Below are positions 26,276 to 33,881 of a DNA stretch of 64,000 bases, piece after piece. Under the pieces are notes generated by a model. The model saw only the letters and a program-made list of their open reading frames with translations. It was not told where the DNA came from and ran no database searches. The stretch comes from Ignavibacteria bacterium (GTDB taxonomy: Bacteria; Bacteroidota; Ignavibacteria; Ignavibacteriales; Ignavibacteriaceae), in the NCBI GenBank assembly GCA_017302895.1, contig JAFLBV010000003.1, positions 259,115 to 323,114 on the forward strand. The letters run 5' to 3'. Position numbers and translations under genes: made by a program. Numbering within the stretch: position 1 is the first letter of the stretch; the number at the start of each line of letters is the position of its first letter.

Positions 26276-27535
26276 TGTGAAGTTAAAGCCCGATACTTCC
26301 GAATAAATTTTTCTCAATTCACGGTAAATCGTTTCAGAATTGTGTCTCACCAAAGCACTTTTCCTTGCGTTTTCACCCAGGACACGGGCAAAATCAGGGT
26401 CGTCCATTATTTTTTTGATTGCCAGTACAAGCTCTTCCGAATTGCCGGGAGGATACAGAACCCCTGAAACTCCATCTTCAATTATCGATGGTGTACCCCC
26501 AACATTCGCAGCAATCACAGGGAATCCAAGGCACATCGCCTCGCAAACGGCAATTGAAGAGTTTTCGATAAAAGAAGGATGGATGTAAATATTACTGCCT
26601 ATCATCTCATCAACCAGTTGGTTTGCTCCAATCTTTCCAAGGAAGGAAATCTTTGGTTTGCTGTTTGTGAATCCAGCGGCTTTTTTGATTACCTTGACGA
26701 TTGGGTCGTTTTCGCTTAACCCGGCTATTCTCCATTCGAAATCGATATCGTGTCTTTGTAATTCCTCACAGGTTTGAAATATCAAATCCAACCCTTTATA
26801 ATATTCAGCATGAATTACCGTCAGTAAAACAGGTCTGACTGATCTTTGCTTTTGTGATCGTTCAACAAAAAAATCCAGGCGAATCACATCGTCGAGATGG
26901 TAATATTTAACACCCGGATTTACTTGAAATGCAAAAGACTTGTCAAAACCTGTTCTGCCAAGGATATATTTCGTCTTTTTGAGAATCTGAAGTTCCCGCT
27001 TTGCCCGTTTTTTTTCATTCAAATAACGAAAAAGAACCCCCGCCGAAAGAAAATCCTTTATGCCTGCACTATTCACGACCTTCTTCAACGAAAGATTGCC
27101 AAAATAAACAGGGATAAATGAACTTACTATCCCTTGAATCTGTATCAAAACTGGAATTCCCACCTTGTCAGCGATCATTCCAAAAACCGACTCCGTACCA
27201 AAAACATGAATCAGTCCGGGTTTGACTTTTTTCACCACTTCCAGGATATTTCGTACATCAGAACGGGTATGCGGAATTAAAATCAGTCTCCTAATCCATC
27301 TCCCCACCTTTCCCGGTCTCGGGATTTTATAATAAGTGACAATTTCGAACTGAACGACTTCTATTTTATCGCAATTCCCGAAAAAAGCGATATGTAACTC
27401 GATGTCCGGTTCTTTTTCTCGAATCAGCAGCTCCAGAGAAGATATCCAGCTCCCCTCAGATATCTCTCCTCCCGTGATTTCGGGAGTCAGCAGCGATGGA
27501 GTGTTTGTAAACCAGAGTACTTTGAGCTTTTGCAA
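26264..27535 (-). CDS. Glycosyltransferase, GT4 family
   Basis: Protein of 423 residues on the minus strand, the only reversed gene of the polysaccharide locus. C-terminal GT4 signature: IYIHPSFIENSSIAVCEAMCLGFPVIAANVG (donor site with the E-x7-E type pattern), then GVSGVLYPPGNSEEL. The N-terminal domain begins KVLWFTNTPSLLTPEITGG. The start is TTG at 27535; no ATG lies close by and no clear ribosome binding site is seen. It overlaps the end of the plus-strand glycosyltransferase by 12 bases and shares a 123-base divergent region with the next one. Substrate unknown. Confidence 0.85.
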   Translation of the reverse strand: MQKLKVLWFTNTPSLLTPEITGGEISEGSWISSLELLIREKEPDIELHIAFFGNCDKIEVVQFEIVTYYKIPRPGKVGRWIRRLILIPHTRSDVRNILEVVKKVKPGLIHVFGTESVFGMIADKVGIPVLIQIQGIVSSFIPVYFGNLSLKKVVNSAGIKDFLSAGVLFRYLNEKKRAKRELQILKKTKYILGRTGFDKSFAFQVNPGVKYYHLDDVIRLDFFVERSQKQRSVRPVLLTVIHAEYYKGLDLIFQTCEELQRHDIDFEWRIAGLSENDPIVKVIKKAAGFTNSKPKISFLGKIGANQLVDEMIGSNIYIHPSFIENSSIAVCEAMCLGFPVIAANVGGTPSIIEDGVSGVLYPPGNSEELVLAIKKIMDDPDFARVLGENARKSALVRHNSETIYRELRKIYSEVSGFNFTSSE

Positions 27536-27575
27536 CGGAATTTAATTCAGTGAAGTGAAAAGTTTTATTATTGAG

Positions 27576-27597
27576 CCCCAATATATTAATTTTGGGG
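27576..27597. other. Inverted repeat in a divergent promoter region
   Basis: CCCCAA (27576-27581) and TTGGGG (27592-27597) form a short dyad between two divergently transcribed glycosyltransferase genes. It cannot be a terminator for either gene because both start here, so an operator or an untranslated-leader hairpin is possible. The evidence is the symmetry alone. Confidence 0.3.
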
Positions 27598-27658
27598 GAT
27601 GAAATAGAGGATAATACGAAAATCAAATGCTCCATAAACGAAGATTACCACAGAATCC

Positions 27659-28687
27659 ATGAAAAAAATTTTACTTGTCACTAATTTTCCGGCTCCATAT
27701 CGGGTACATTTATATGATGAACTCGGAGTTCAACTTGGTGAGAAGTTTTTCGTGATCTATACTGATTCTTCAGTTGAAGGGCATGAGTGGCATCGTCCTC
27801 ATATTAAACATTCACACCACTTTATCAGAAGTCACGAAAGTGCCGTTGAAATCGCATCGAAATTTCATCCGGATGTGGTGATCCTTGGCGGAGTGAATAA
27901 GCATATTTTAAAGCTTTTTTTCTTTGCTAAGCAGGAAAAAATCAAAATTTCCATTTTCACTGATATGTGGCAACTCCCTTTCTCAAAACTGAGCAAACCT
28001 TCGCAGTATCTTAGAAAATATCTATACCGGCACGCAGATCATTTTATTGTTCCGGGACTAAAATCCAAAGTTCACATTACTGAATCAACCAAAACCTCAA
28101 ATACTTCAGTCATTCATGTTTTACCCATTCTCCCGGATGCTTGCCACTTCCCGTTCAAGTCGGATTCTGAAGTGGTGAAAGAATTTGATTTAGTGTTTTC
28201 GGGTCAAATTATACCTCGAAAACTTCCATTATTTTTTGTTGAGGTGGCAGCAATAGTCAATCGAATCAAAAAACTCAAGGTTTTGGTATTGGGTAATGGC
28301 CCGCTTCGAGAGATGATGAAGCAAAAACTGGATGTCTATGGGATTCAACACACTTTTGCAGGATATGTTAAACAAAAACATCTTCAATCCTGCTATTCTA
28401 AGAGCAGATTACTACTGTTCCCGACAGAAAATGACCCCTGGGGTGTTGTAGCAAACGAAGCTCTTTCAGCCGGCGTGCCTGTAATTATTTCTCCAAATGC
28501 CGGGGCAGCTGATGATTTGATTATTTCCGGCAAAAGTGGTTTTGTTCTTGAAAATGATGTGGAACTCTGGGCACAAAAGGCAATCGAAATCCTGGAAGGA
28601 AAGTATAAATTTGAGTTTGATGCACCACCAACAATAAAAGCTGTGACCGAAGATCTGTTGTCATCATTAAATAGCGTTGGTGGTTGA
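27659..28687 (+). CDS. Glycosyltransferase, GT4 family
   Basis: Protein of 342 residues. KKILLVTNFPAPYRVHLYDELG at the N-terminus is a common start of GT4 enzymes of this size, and the C-terminal domain holds FSGQIIPRKLPLFFVEVA, FAGYVKQKHL and the donor-site LFPTENDPWGVVANEALSAG near 258-277. It should act on the cytoplasmic membrane face in building the repeat unit or a modification of it. The ATG at 27659 is the first and natural start. A 104-base gap with a dispersed repeat follows before the next glycosyltransferase. Confidence 0.87.
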   Translation: MKKILLVTNFPAPYRVHLYDELGVQLGEKFFVIYTDSSVEGHEWHRPHIKHSHHFIRSHESAVEIASKFHPDVVILGGVNKHILKLFFFAKQEKIKISIFTDMWQLPFSKLSKPSQYLRKYLYRHADHFIVPGLKSKVHITESTKTSNTSVIHVLPILPDACHFPFKSDSEVVKEFDLVFSGQIIPRKLPLFFVEVAAIVNRIKKLKVLVLGNGPLREMMKQKLDVYGIQHTFAGYVKQKHLQSCYSKSRLLLFPTENDPWGVVANEALSAGVPVIISPNAGAADDLIISGKSGFVLENDVELWAQKAIEILEGKYKFEFDAPPTIKAVTEDLLSSLNSVGG

Positions 28688-28742
28688 GTGATTGCTTATC
28701 CTGATCTGCCAAGAAATTTTACTCTAAGAATCTCTGCGATAA

Positions 28743-28770
28743 TCCGTACAATCTGCGTGCATCCGCGTCC
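28743..28770. repeat. Dispersed intergenic repeat, copy 1
   Basis: The 28 bases starting TCCGTACAATCTGCG and ending GCATCCGCGTCC recur at 30032-30059 with two differences. Both copies lie just upstream of a polysaccharide gene. Related wording (ACACGGATTTAGCACGGATT) is seen near 36373. Nothing indicates a coding function. Confidence 0.75.
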
Positions 28771-28791
28771 CTTTTTACCAAGATCCACTGC

Positions 28792-29940
28792 ATGAAGAAA
28801 AAAAAACTCCTCCTCATGTTAAAACTTCCACCACCCGTGACGGGTGTAACGAAGATGTGCTGCTCTGTTCTCGAGAACGGAAAGTTGTTCAAGGAGTTTA
28901 ACACAAAAGTTATCGGCCTAAGTTATGCAAAGGATGTGAAAAGTACAGGTGGTCTTACTCCCGCCAAGCTTATGAAGCTCTTCCTGAACATTGCAAAAAC
29001 GAAATTTACAGTCCTGACTTTTTGGCCCGATCTCGTTTACTTTGTTCCATCCCTGACCGGATCAGCATTTCTGAGAGACTTCCTCTTTATCCTGATTCTG
29101 AAATTTTTCAGAAGAAATATAATTTTCCACCTGCATGGCACGGGCTTAAAAGAAACATCACAAAAATCAAAATTTTACAAAAGTCTTTACCTTTTCGCAT
29201 TCAATAACAGTGAGATAATTACGCTCTCTGAAAAACTAAGAGAAGATTTGGAATTCCTTTCCCCCAATAAAATCCACATCCTTCCAAATGGAATTGCCCC
29301 GCTCCCGACCTCCCTTGCGACCGCCCCCCCAGCCCCCTTCCTTGCGACCGCCCCCCCAGCCCCCCTCCTTGTAAAGGTGGGGGGAGAAGTGTTGCAAAAT
29401 TTATTGTTTGTGAGTAATTTTTATGATTATAAGGGAATTCCAGAACTTATCGAATTGCTTGCTGAGGTTCACAAACGCGGCCATCCCTTCACCTGCAAAA
29501 TCGCCGGCGAGGAAAACTACATAACTGCAACAGATCTCCAAAAACTAATCGATGCCAACGGTCTTACAGAAAAAGTTAAATATGTCGGAAGCGTAAAGGG
29601 AGATAATCTTCTCGCCTTGTATGAACAATCGGATATTTTCATTTACCCGACAAAAAAAGATGCCATGCCATTAGTAATTCTTGAAGCTATGAGAGCAGGA
29701 CTTGCAATTCTCTCCAATCCCATCGGTGCAATTACCGATATGATCGGATATAACCCCTGGACACTCCCAACACCTGAAAATCTAGCAACTCTTTTAACCA
29801 ATCCTGACCTAATCCTTAAATTGGGTGAGCAAAATCGCAAAACATTTGAGGAAAAATTCACAATCGAGAAATTCTATTCAGGTTTAATGCAAATTTTGAT
29901 AAACGCAACCAATGAGGAAGGTATGAAATATGAGGTTTGA
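28792..29940 (+). CDS. Glycosyltransferase, GT4 family, with in-frame repeat insertion
   Basis: Protein of 382 residues with a GT-B fold: LLLMLKLPPPVTGVTKMC at the N-terminus, FHLHGTGLKETS mid-way, and a C-terminal donor domain with YPTKKDAMPLVILEAMRAGLAI near 284-305. Between the two domains, residues of about 170-200 are low-complexity (SLATAPPAPFLATAPPAPLL) and are encoded by a C-rich dispersed repeat that elsewhere is intergenic. It sits in the inter-domain linker, so the enzyme may tolerate it. The last codons and the TGA are also made of a 7-bp repeat (29920-29947). Both points suggest that short repeats have invaded the gene without breaking its frame. Acceptor and donor unknown. Confidence 0.82.
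   Translation: MKKKKLLLMLKLPPPVTGVTKMCCSVLENGKLFKEFNTKVIGLSYAKDVKSTGGLTPAKLMKLFLNIAKTKFTVLTFWPDLVYFVPSLTGSAFLRDFLFILILKFFRRNIIFHLHGTGLKETSQKSKFYKSLYLFAFNNSEIITLSEKLREDLEFLSPNKIHILPNGIAPLPTSLATAPPAPFLATAPPAPLLVKVGGEVLQNLLFVSNFYDYKGIPELIELLAEVHKRGHPFTCKIAGEENYITATDLQKLIDANGLTEKVKYVGSVKGDNLLALYEQSDIFIYPTKKDAMPLVILEAMRAGLAILSNPIGAITDMIGYNPWTLPTPENLATLLTNPDLILKLGEQNRKTFEEKFTIEKFYSGLMQILINATNEEGMKYEV
29314..29385. repeat. C-rich hairpin repeat inserted in a coding sequence
   Basis: Two direct copies of a 24-base unit (CTTGCGACCG, seven C, AG, five C) at 29314-29337 and 29341-29364 run into the hairpin CCCCCTCCTT-GTA-AAGGTGGGGG at 29361-29384. The same hairpin is intergenic at 29981-30011 and, inverted, near 30900-30932. 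Here it lies in frame within the glycosyltransferase gene. Confidence 0.85.
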
Positions 29941-29947
29941 AGTATGA
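29920..29947. repeat. 7-bp tandem repeat forming the 3' end of a gene
   Basis: Four heptamers in register: GGTATGA, AATATGA, GGTTTGA, AGTATGA. The unit GGTATGA is the complement of TCATACC, which is repeated inside the epimerase gene at 34678-34705. The stop codon of the glycosyltransferase (29938-29940) is the end of the third unit, so the last residues of that protein are repeat-encoded. Confidence 0.75.
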
Positions 29948-29954
29948 GGTCAGG

Positions 29955-30027
29955 AATATCTGTCTTATCTTTGGTACCGCCCCCCTGCCCCCCTCCTTGT
30001 AAAGGTGGGGGAACTACCCCCTCTGTG
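29955..30027 (+). repeat. 73-bp dispersed repeat, left copy flanking wecG
   Basis: This segment (AATATCTGTCTTATCTTTGG to CCCCCTCTGTG) is found again in opposite orientation at 30885-30957 with only about three differences. The two copies bracket the wecG-like gene. The central part is the C-rich hairpin CCCCTCCTTGTAAAGGTGGGG. There is no obvious target-site duplication outside the pair. Confidence 0.9.
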
Positions 30028-30031
30028 AAAC

Positions 30032-30059
30032 TCCGTAAGATCTGCGTGCATCCGCGTCC
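30032..30059. repeat. Dispersed intergenic repeat, copy 2
   Basis: Second copy of the 28-base repeat of 28743-28770 (two differences, both at bases 7-8 of the unit). It is followed at 30074-30094 by three heptamers of the TCAACCC type. Confidence 0.75.
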
Positions 30060-30073
30060 TGTTCTTTTATTTT

Positions 30074-30094
30074 TCAACCCTCAGCCTTCAATCT
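30074..30094. repeat. Short TCAACCC-type heptamer repeat before wecG
   Basis: TCAACCC, TCAGCCT and TCAATCT in 7-base register end seven bases before the wecG start codon, so they occupy the place where a ribosome binding site would be. The same unit forms the longer tract at 20455-20520. Confidence 0.65.
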
Positions 30095-30100
30095 TCTGAC

Positions 30101-30841
30101 ATGATAGAAAAACTCAACTTCCATGGCCTCGCCATCTCCGATTTCACCGAAGAAGAACTTTGGTCAGAAGTGGATTCGACCATTCTGAATGGAAAGCAGA
30201 TGGTGATTTATTGGAGACACATCGGTTCACCCGGTCTTATGAAGAAAACACCCGGACTCCTCGAAATTACCAACAACTTTGATCTTATCCTCATCGATGG
30301 CAGGGGACTTTATCTCTTCATGAAATTGATGAGACAGAAGTTGAAAACGGAACTCTACACTTCCTGGTTTACTCTGGAATTATTAAAAAAAGCTGCGAAA
30401 AACAACTATTCGGTTATGATCTTGGGAGCGACAGAAGAAGCAAACCGTGCCGCCACTTCAAACATTCGAAGTCAATATCAGGTAAAAACAGTCTACCCGG
30501 GAATCAACGGCTACTTCACCCATGATGAAGAAGACTCGATTGTGGAGAGGATCAACAAGTTCGCCCCCGATATCCTCCTCGTTGGTATCTCCACCCCTAA
30601 AAAAGAACTATTCGCCCATAACCACCGGCACCACCTCAATGTAAGAATTATCCACCTCTGCGGTGGAATGGTAGATGTAATCGCCGGAAAAACCAAAATA
30701 ACCCCTAAATGGATCAAAAAACTAGGACTTGCCTGGCTATATCGAATAATTCAGGAACCCCGACGACTCCTCCTTCCCGTCCTCTCAATGATGTGGGAAG
30801 GCTTCAAATTTGCCGTTAAAATCATCTTAAAAATTGAATAA
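30101..30841 (+). CDS. wecG: WecG/TagA/CpsF family glycosyltransferase (GT26)
   Basis: Protein of 246 residues, normal for GT26. Family motifs are clear: LILIDGRGLYLFMKL in the donor pocket region (near residues 65-79, where relatives read D-G-x-G), YSVMILGATEEANRAA, GINGYFTHDEE, ILLVGISTPKKELFAHNH and IIHLCGGMVDVIAGK, then the C-terminal tail APKW-like TPKWIKKLGLAWLYRIIQEPRRL. GT26 enzymes transfer N-acetylmannosamine or its uronic acid to an undecaprenyl-linked first sugar. With the UDP-hexosaminuronate genes downstream this role would make sense, but it is inferred. The gene is bracketed by 73-bp inverted repeats and preceded by other short repeats, which could have brought it here as a unit. 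Confidence 0.88.
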   Translation: MIEKLNFHGLAISDFTEEELWSEVDSTILNGKQMVIYWRHIGSPGLMKKTPGLLEITNNFDLILIDGRGLYLFMKLMRQKLKTELYTSWFTLELLKKAAKNNYSVMILGATEEANRAATSNIRSQYQVKTVYPGINGYFTHDEEDSIVERINKFAPDILLVGISTPKKELFAHNHRHHLNVRIIHLCGGMVDVIAGKTKITPKWIKKLGLAWLYRIIQEPRRLLLPVLSMMWEGFKFAVKIILKIE

Positions 30842-31144
30842 TTAACCACAAAGACCGCAAAGAGGGGAAATAAACCACAGGCTCCACAGAGGGGGTAGTT
30901 CCCCCACCTTTTCAAGGAGGGGGGCAGGGGGGCGGTACCAAGGATAAGACAGATATTTCGGAGTTCGCACTTATAAATAATAAATCATGAATAATAGATC
31001 CATCCTGTTTATCCTTAAATTCTGAAAATCCTGATTCAGACGAAGAAATTATTTGGTCATCAATATATACTTTCATAATTTTACAGCCATGGTTTGTATA
31101 GTGTGGGACCTATATCAATAACCATAAAAAATACTTGACAAAAC
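30842..31144. other. Intergenic region of 303 bases with dispersed repeats
   Basis: No gene. The first part is degenerate purine-rich repeat sequence (CCACAAAGACCGCAAAGAGG, AACCACAGGCTCCACAGAGG), then the right copy of the 73-bp repeat (30885-30957), then AT-rich sequence up to the start of the T9SS protein, which probably holds its promoter. Confidence 0.7.
30885..30957 (-). repeat. 73-bp dispersed repeat, right copy flanking wecG
   Basis: Inverted counterpart of 29955-30027, running from CACAGAGGGGGTAGTTCCCC to AGACAGATATT on the plus strand. The pair spans about 1.0 kb with wecG inside. Confidence 0.9.
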
Positions 31145-33544
31145 ATGAAGAACTACATATTTAAGGCTGCTTACTGCACAATAATACTGTTTTTACTTAA
31201 CTTAACTGCTTTTTCGCAAGACAACTGGACATGGCTAAACCCCAAACCGATGGGGAGTGGTATAAATGCGTCTGCTTATTTACCTGGTACAAATATACTC
31301 GTGGCTGTGGGACCGTATGGTTTGATACTGAGATCAACCGATCATGGCAGCTCTTGGAGCCATATCCAGTCAAATCTCTCTGCCAACCTGGGCACAATTT
31401 CTGCCGTTAATTCCACAACCTGTTTTGTAGGTGGGGATGACGCCACTCTTCTTAAAACTACAGATGCAGGTCTCACTTGGAATCTTGTCGCGATATCGGG
31501 TGTATCGGCGGCGATTGCACAAATCCAATTCGTTTCCTCGGCTTTGGCCTTCTTACGGGTTGAGAATAAGATTTATCGCTCGACTGATACGGGGGTGAAT
31601 TGGACGGTAATAATCGATTATTTCGACATAAACGGAAGCTCAATTACTACTTTTCAAGCGGTCTCTGAGAATAAATTACTCTTTGGAACAAATTTCGGTG
31701 AAGTTTTCTCTGCTAACCTCTCCGGTGGATGGAGCTGGCAAAGTTCTTATCTTTTTTCAAGTGATCCTTCGCCTCGAATTGTAAAGGCTATTATTTCGTT
31801 GGGGTACAAAGTTGTAGTATTATCCAATTCCGAGCAACTTATTGTAAGTTCTAACTCAGGAACCGACTGGACTCCCCTCCTAAGAGGAGGTACCGGCCTA
31901 AGTTACAGCTCTGCTGCATTCATTACCGGCTCAACTGTTGTAGCGTTCACTTCCGACGAAAGAATTACCAACTCATTTGATGGCGGTTTTAGTTGGAACA
32001 CTCCTTCCGAAGCACCTTCCCCTTCTGTAGCTTTGACGAATGCTGCCTCAAATCTTTCCAGAAATGGAATTATCCTCGGGTCATCCGGTATTCAATATAA
32101 TACTGTAGACTCTGGCCAAACATGGACAAAGAAAACAAATTCAATAACATCTAAGAATCTGAATAGTATCTACACTCTGGATAGAGTTACCATCTGGGCG
32201 GCGGGAGTGGGTGGGGTTATTATTAAATCTACTGACGGGGGGAACTCTTGGATTTCCCTGACTTCAGGCCTAACCGACACAATTAAAGATTTGAAATTTG
32301 TTTCTGCATTAACCGGGTACTTCGTTGCAAAAAACAAAATATATAAAACTACAGACAGTGGTGTTACCTGGTTCCTAAATTATACAGCTTCTACAAATAT
32401 ATATCTAAATGAGATATCAGCCTTAAATGAAAATGAGATAATTGTCGTAGGTTCTTCCAAAAATACATATTATACCACGAATGGTGGAATCAGTTGGTTA
32501 AATATTGCGGTTGGAACTGCTGGGGATTTAAATTCAATCCATTATTCTGGGACTTCGGTCGCTTATTGTGCTGGAACTACGGGAAAGATATTCAAAACTG
32601 CAGACAAAGGCAATTCCTGGTCTGTCGCGGTAACTGCTGTAGGAACCATCAATTCAATCTGGTTTTCAACTCCTGCTATTGGATGGGCTGTTGGCAATAA
32701 TGGCAAAATTTTCAAATCAACTAATTCGGGAGGAAATTGGGACACTCTAACTTCTATTACATATTACCATCTCCAATCCGTCCGCTTCTCAGATGCTAAC
32801 AATGGAATAATCGTTGGTAACAGCGGAACCATTCTCAAAACAACCGATGGAGGAACTACCTGGACTAAATCTGCACAAGTCACCGATAAGAACCTTATGA
32901 GTGCAGCACTTATTGACGGTTCAACAGTGCTGGTCTCGGGCAACACGGGCACCGTAATAAAATCCTATAACGCTCCCCTCCCTGTGGAACTGATCTCCTT
33001 CACAGCATCCGTAAGAAACAACACAGTTCAACTCAACTGGGAGACAGCAACAGAGGTCGATAACTACGGATTCGAAATTGAGAGGAAAGACAATTCCACC
33101 GTCTGGACAAAAATCGGCTTTGTTGAGGGACACTACACTTCCAACTCCCCGAAATATTACAACTTCTCCGACAAGCCGACCGGCTCGGGCAAATATTCCT
33201 ACCGCCTCAAACAAATCGACAACGATGGTGAATTTGAGTACAGTAAGGAAGTGGAAGTCCTGATCGATAATCTCCCGAATGGATATTTACTCGAACAAAA
33301 CTATCCGAACCCCTTCAACCCTGAAACATCCATAAAATTTGTGCTAAAAGAGAATACAAAAGCCACACTCAAAGTTTATAATCTTATGGGTGAATTAGTT
33401 GCAACCCTTTTTGACGGAATTGCGGACGCCGGCAGATACTACGACATCAAATTCACCGGCACCAATCTTGCATCCGGTTTTTATATCTACACACTCGATG
33501 CCGGTAAATATCGCCAAACCCGAAAAATGATACTGTTGAAATGA
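31145..33544 (+). CDS. Secreted YCF48/BNR-repeat beta-propeller protein with T9SS sorting domain
   Basis: Protein of 799 residues. A signal peptide (IILFLLNLTAFSQ, cleavage near residue 24) precedes many repeats of about 40-45 residues with the pattern G-x-I-x-K-(S/T)-T-D-x-G-x-(S/T)-W, for example GVIIKSTDGGNSW, GKIFKSTNSGGNW and GTILKTTDGGTTW. These are YCF48/sialidase-type propeller blades. LPVELISFTASV follows near residue 615, then a fibronectin-like segment and the sorting domain with EQNYPNPFNP near 719. The C-terminal module is closely similar to that of the secreted phosphoesterase at 18365-19900. Export across the outer membrane and surface attachment or release by the type IX system is expected. 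No enzyme motif is seen, so a binding or structural role is likely. Confidence 0.88.
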   Translation: MKNYIFKAAYCTIILFLLNLTAFSQDNWTWLNPKPMGSGINASAYLPGTNILVAVGPYGLILRSTDHGSSWSHIQSNLSANLGTISAVNSTTCFVGGDDATLLKTTDAGLTWNLVAISGVSAAIAQIQFVSSALAFLRVENKIYRSTDTGVNWTVIIDYFDINGSSITTFQAVSENKLLFGTNFGEVFSANLSGGWSWQSSYLFSSDPSPRIVKAIISLGYKVVVLSNSEQLIVSSNSGTDWTPLLRGGTGLSYSSAAFITGSTVVAFTSDERITNSFDGGFSWNTPSEAPSPSVALTNAASNLSRNGIILGSSGIQYNTVDSGQTWTKKTNSITSKNLNSIYTLDRVTIWAAGVGGVIIKSTDGGNSWISLTSGLTDTIKDLKFVSALTGYFVAKNKIYKTTDSGVTWFLNYTASTNIYLNEISALNENEIIVVGSSKNTYYTTNGGISWLNIAVGTAGDLNSIHYSGTSVAYCAGTTGKIFKTADKGNSWSVAVTAVGTINSIWFSTPAIGWAVGNNGKIFKSTNSGGNWDTLTSITYYHLQSVRFSDANNGIIVGNSGTILKTTDGGTTWTKSAQVTDKNLMSAALIDGSTVLVSGNTGTVIKSYNAPLPVELISFTASVRNNTVQLNWETATEVDNYGFEIERKDNSTVWTKIGFVEGHYTSNSPKYYNFSDKPTGSGKYSYRLKQIDNDGEFEYSKEVEVLIDNLPNGYLLEQNYPNPFNPETSIKFVLKENTKATLKVYNLMGELVATLFDGIADAGRYYDIKFTGTNLASGFYIYTLDAGKYRQTRKMILLK

Positions 33545-33664
33545 TACCTCACCCCTTGCCCCTCTCCTAAAAAGAAAGGGGAACCATACTCTTAAATAGT
33601 GGTATGTGAATTTTAAGCCAATACTCCCCTCGCCTCATAGGAGAGGGGTCGGGGGAGAGGTAGT
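33545..33664. repeat. Inverted pair of C-rich hairpin repeats
   Basis: TACCTCACCCCTTGCCCCTC... at 33545-33590 is mirrored by the complement of 33620-33664, which reads CTACCTCTCCCCCGACCCCTC. Each arm contains a smaller hairpin (CCCCTCTCCTA against GAGGGG). Between the arms CATAC and GTATG add a central dyad. Placed just after the T9SS gene, the structure could double as its transcription terminator. Confidence 0.75.
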
Positions 33665-33737
33665 CCTTTGCAGTTTCATATTTTAGTCATAACTTTACGA
33701 CACAAAAAATTAAAATTTCCGGAAGATGAAATTGAAT

Positions 33738-33867
33738 AAACCGCAGAGAAACATAGTAAGCAGATTAGACATGCCAAAGGCATCCCTTCGGGAGATCAAC
33801 ACAGATTATTCAGGAAAACTAATACCTAATACCTTATACCTAATACCTAACCTGTCCTCTGCGGTTT
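33738..33867. repeat. 130-bp element with 11-bp perfect inverted ends
   Basis: AAACCGCAGAG at 33738-33748 and CTCTGCGGTTT at 33857-33867 are exact complements. Inside lies the heptamer tract TAATACC, TAATACC, TTATACC, TAATACC (33820-33847). It has the size and ends of a miniature element, but no target-site duplication is evident and no transposase is nearby. Confidence 0.7.
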
Positions 33868-33881
33868 ACAAAGGCCTCTAA

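Larger units (their letters stand above)
33545..33881. other. Intergenic region of 337 bases made largely of repeats
   Basis: No gene is visible. It contains the inverted C-rich pair (33545-33664), about 70 AT-rich bases, and the element with AAACCGCAGAG ends (33738-33867) that stops 14 bases before the next start codon. The promoter of the sugar-epimerase operon must lie in or be carried by this repeat material. Confidence 0.7.

Noticed and set aside
30511..30717. Reverse-strand open frame in wecG and similar in other glycan genes
   Set aside because: The forward frame carries full GT26 motifs; the reverse frame is a shadow.
29941..30957. wecG segment as an insertion sequence
   Set aside because: No transposase frame, no target duplication, and the 73-bp copies look like members of a wider dispersed repeat family.
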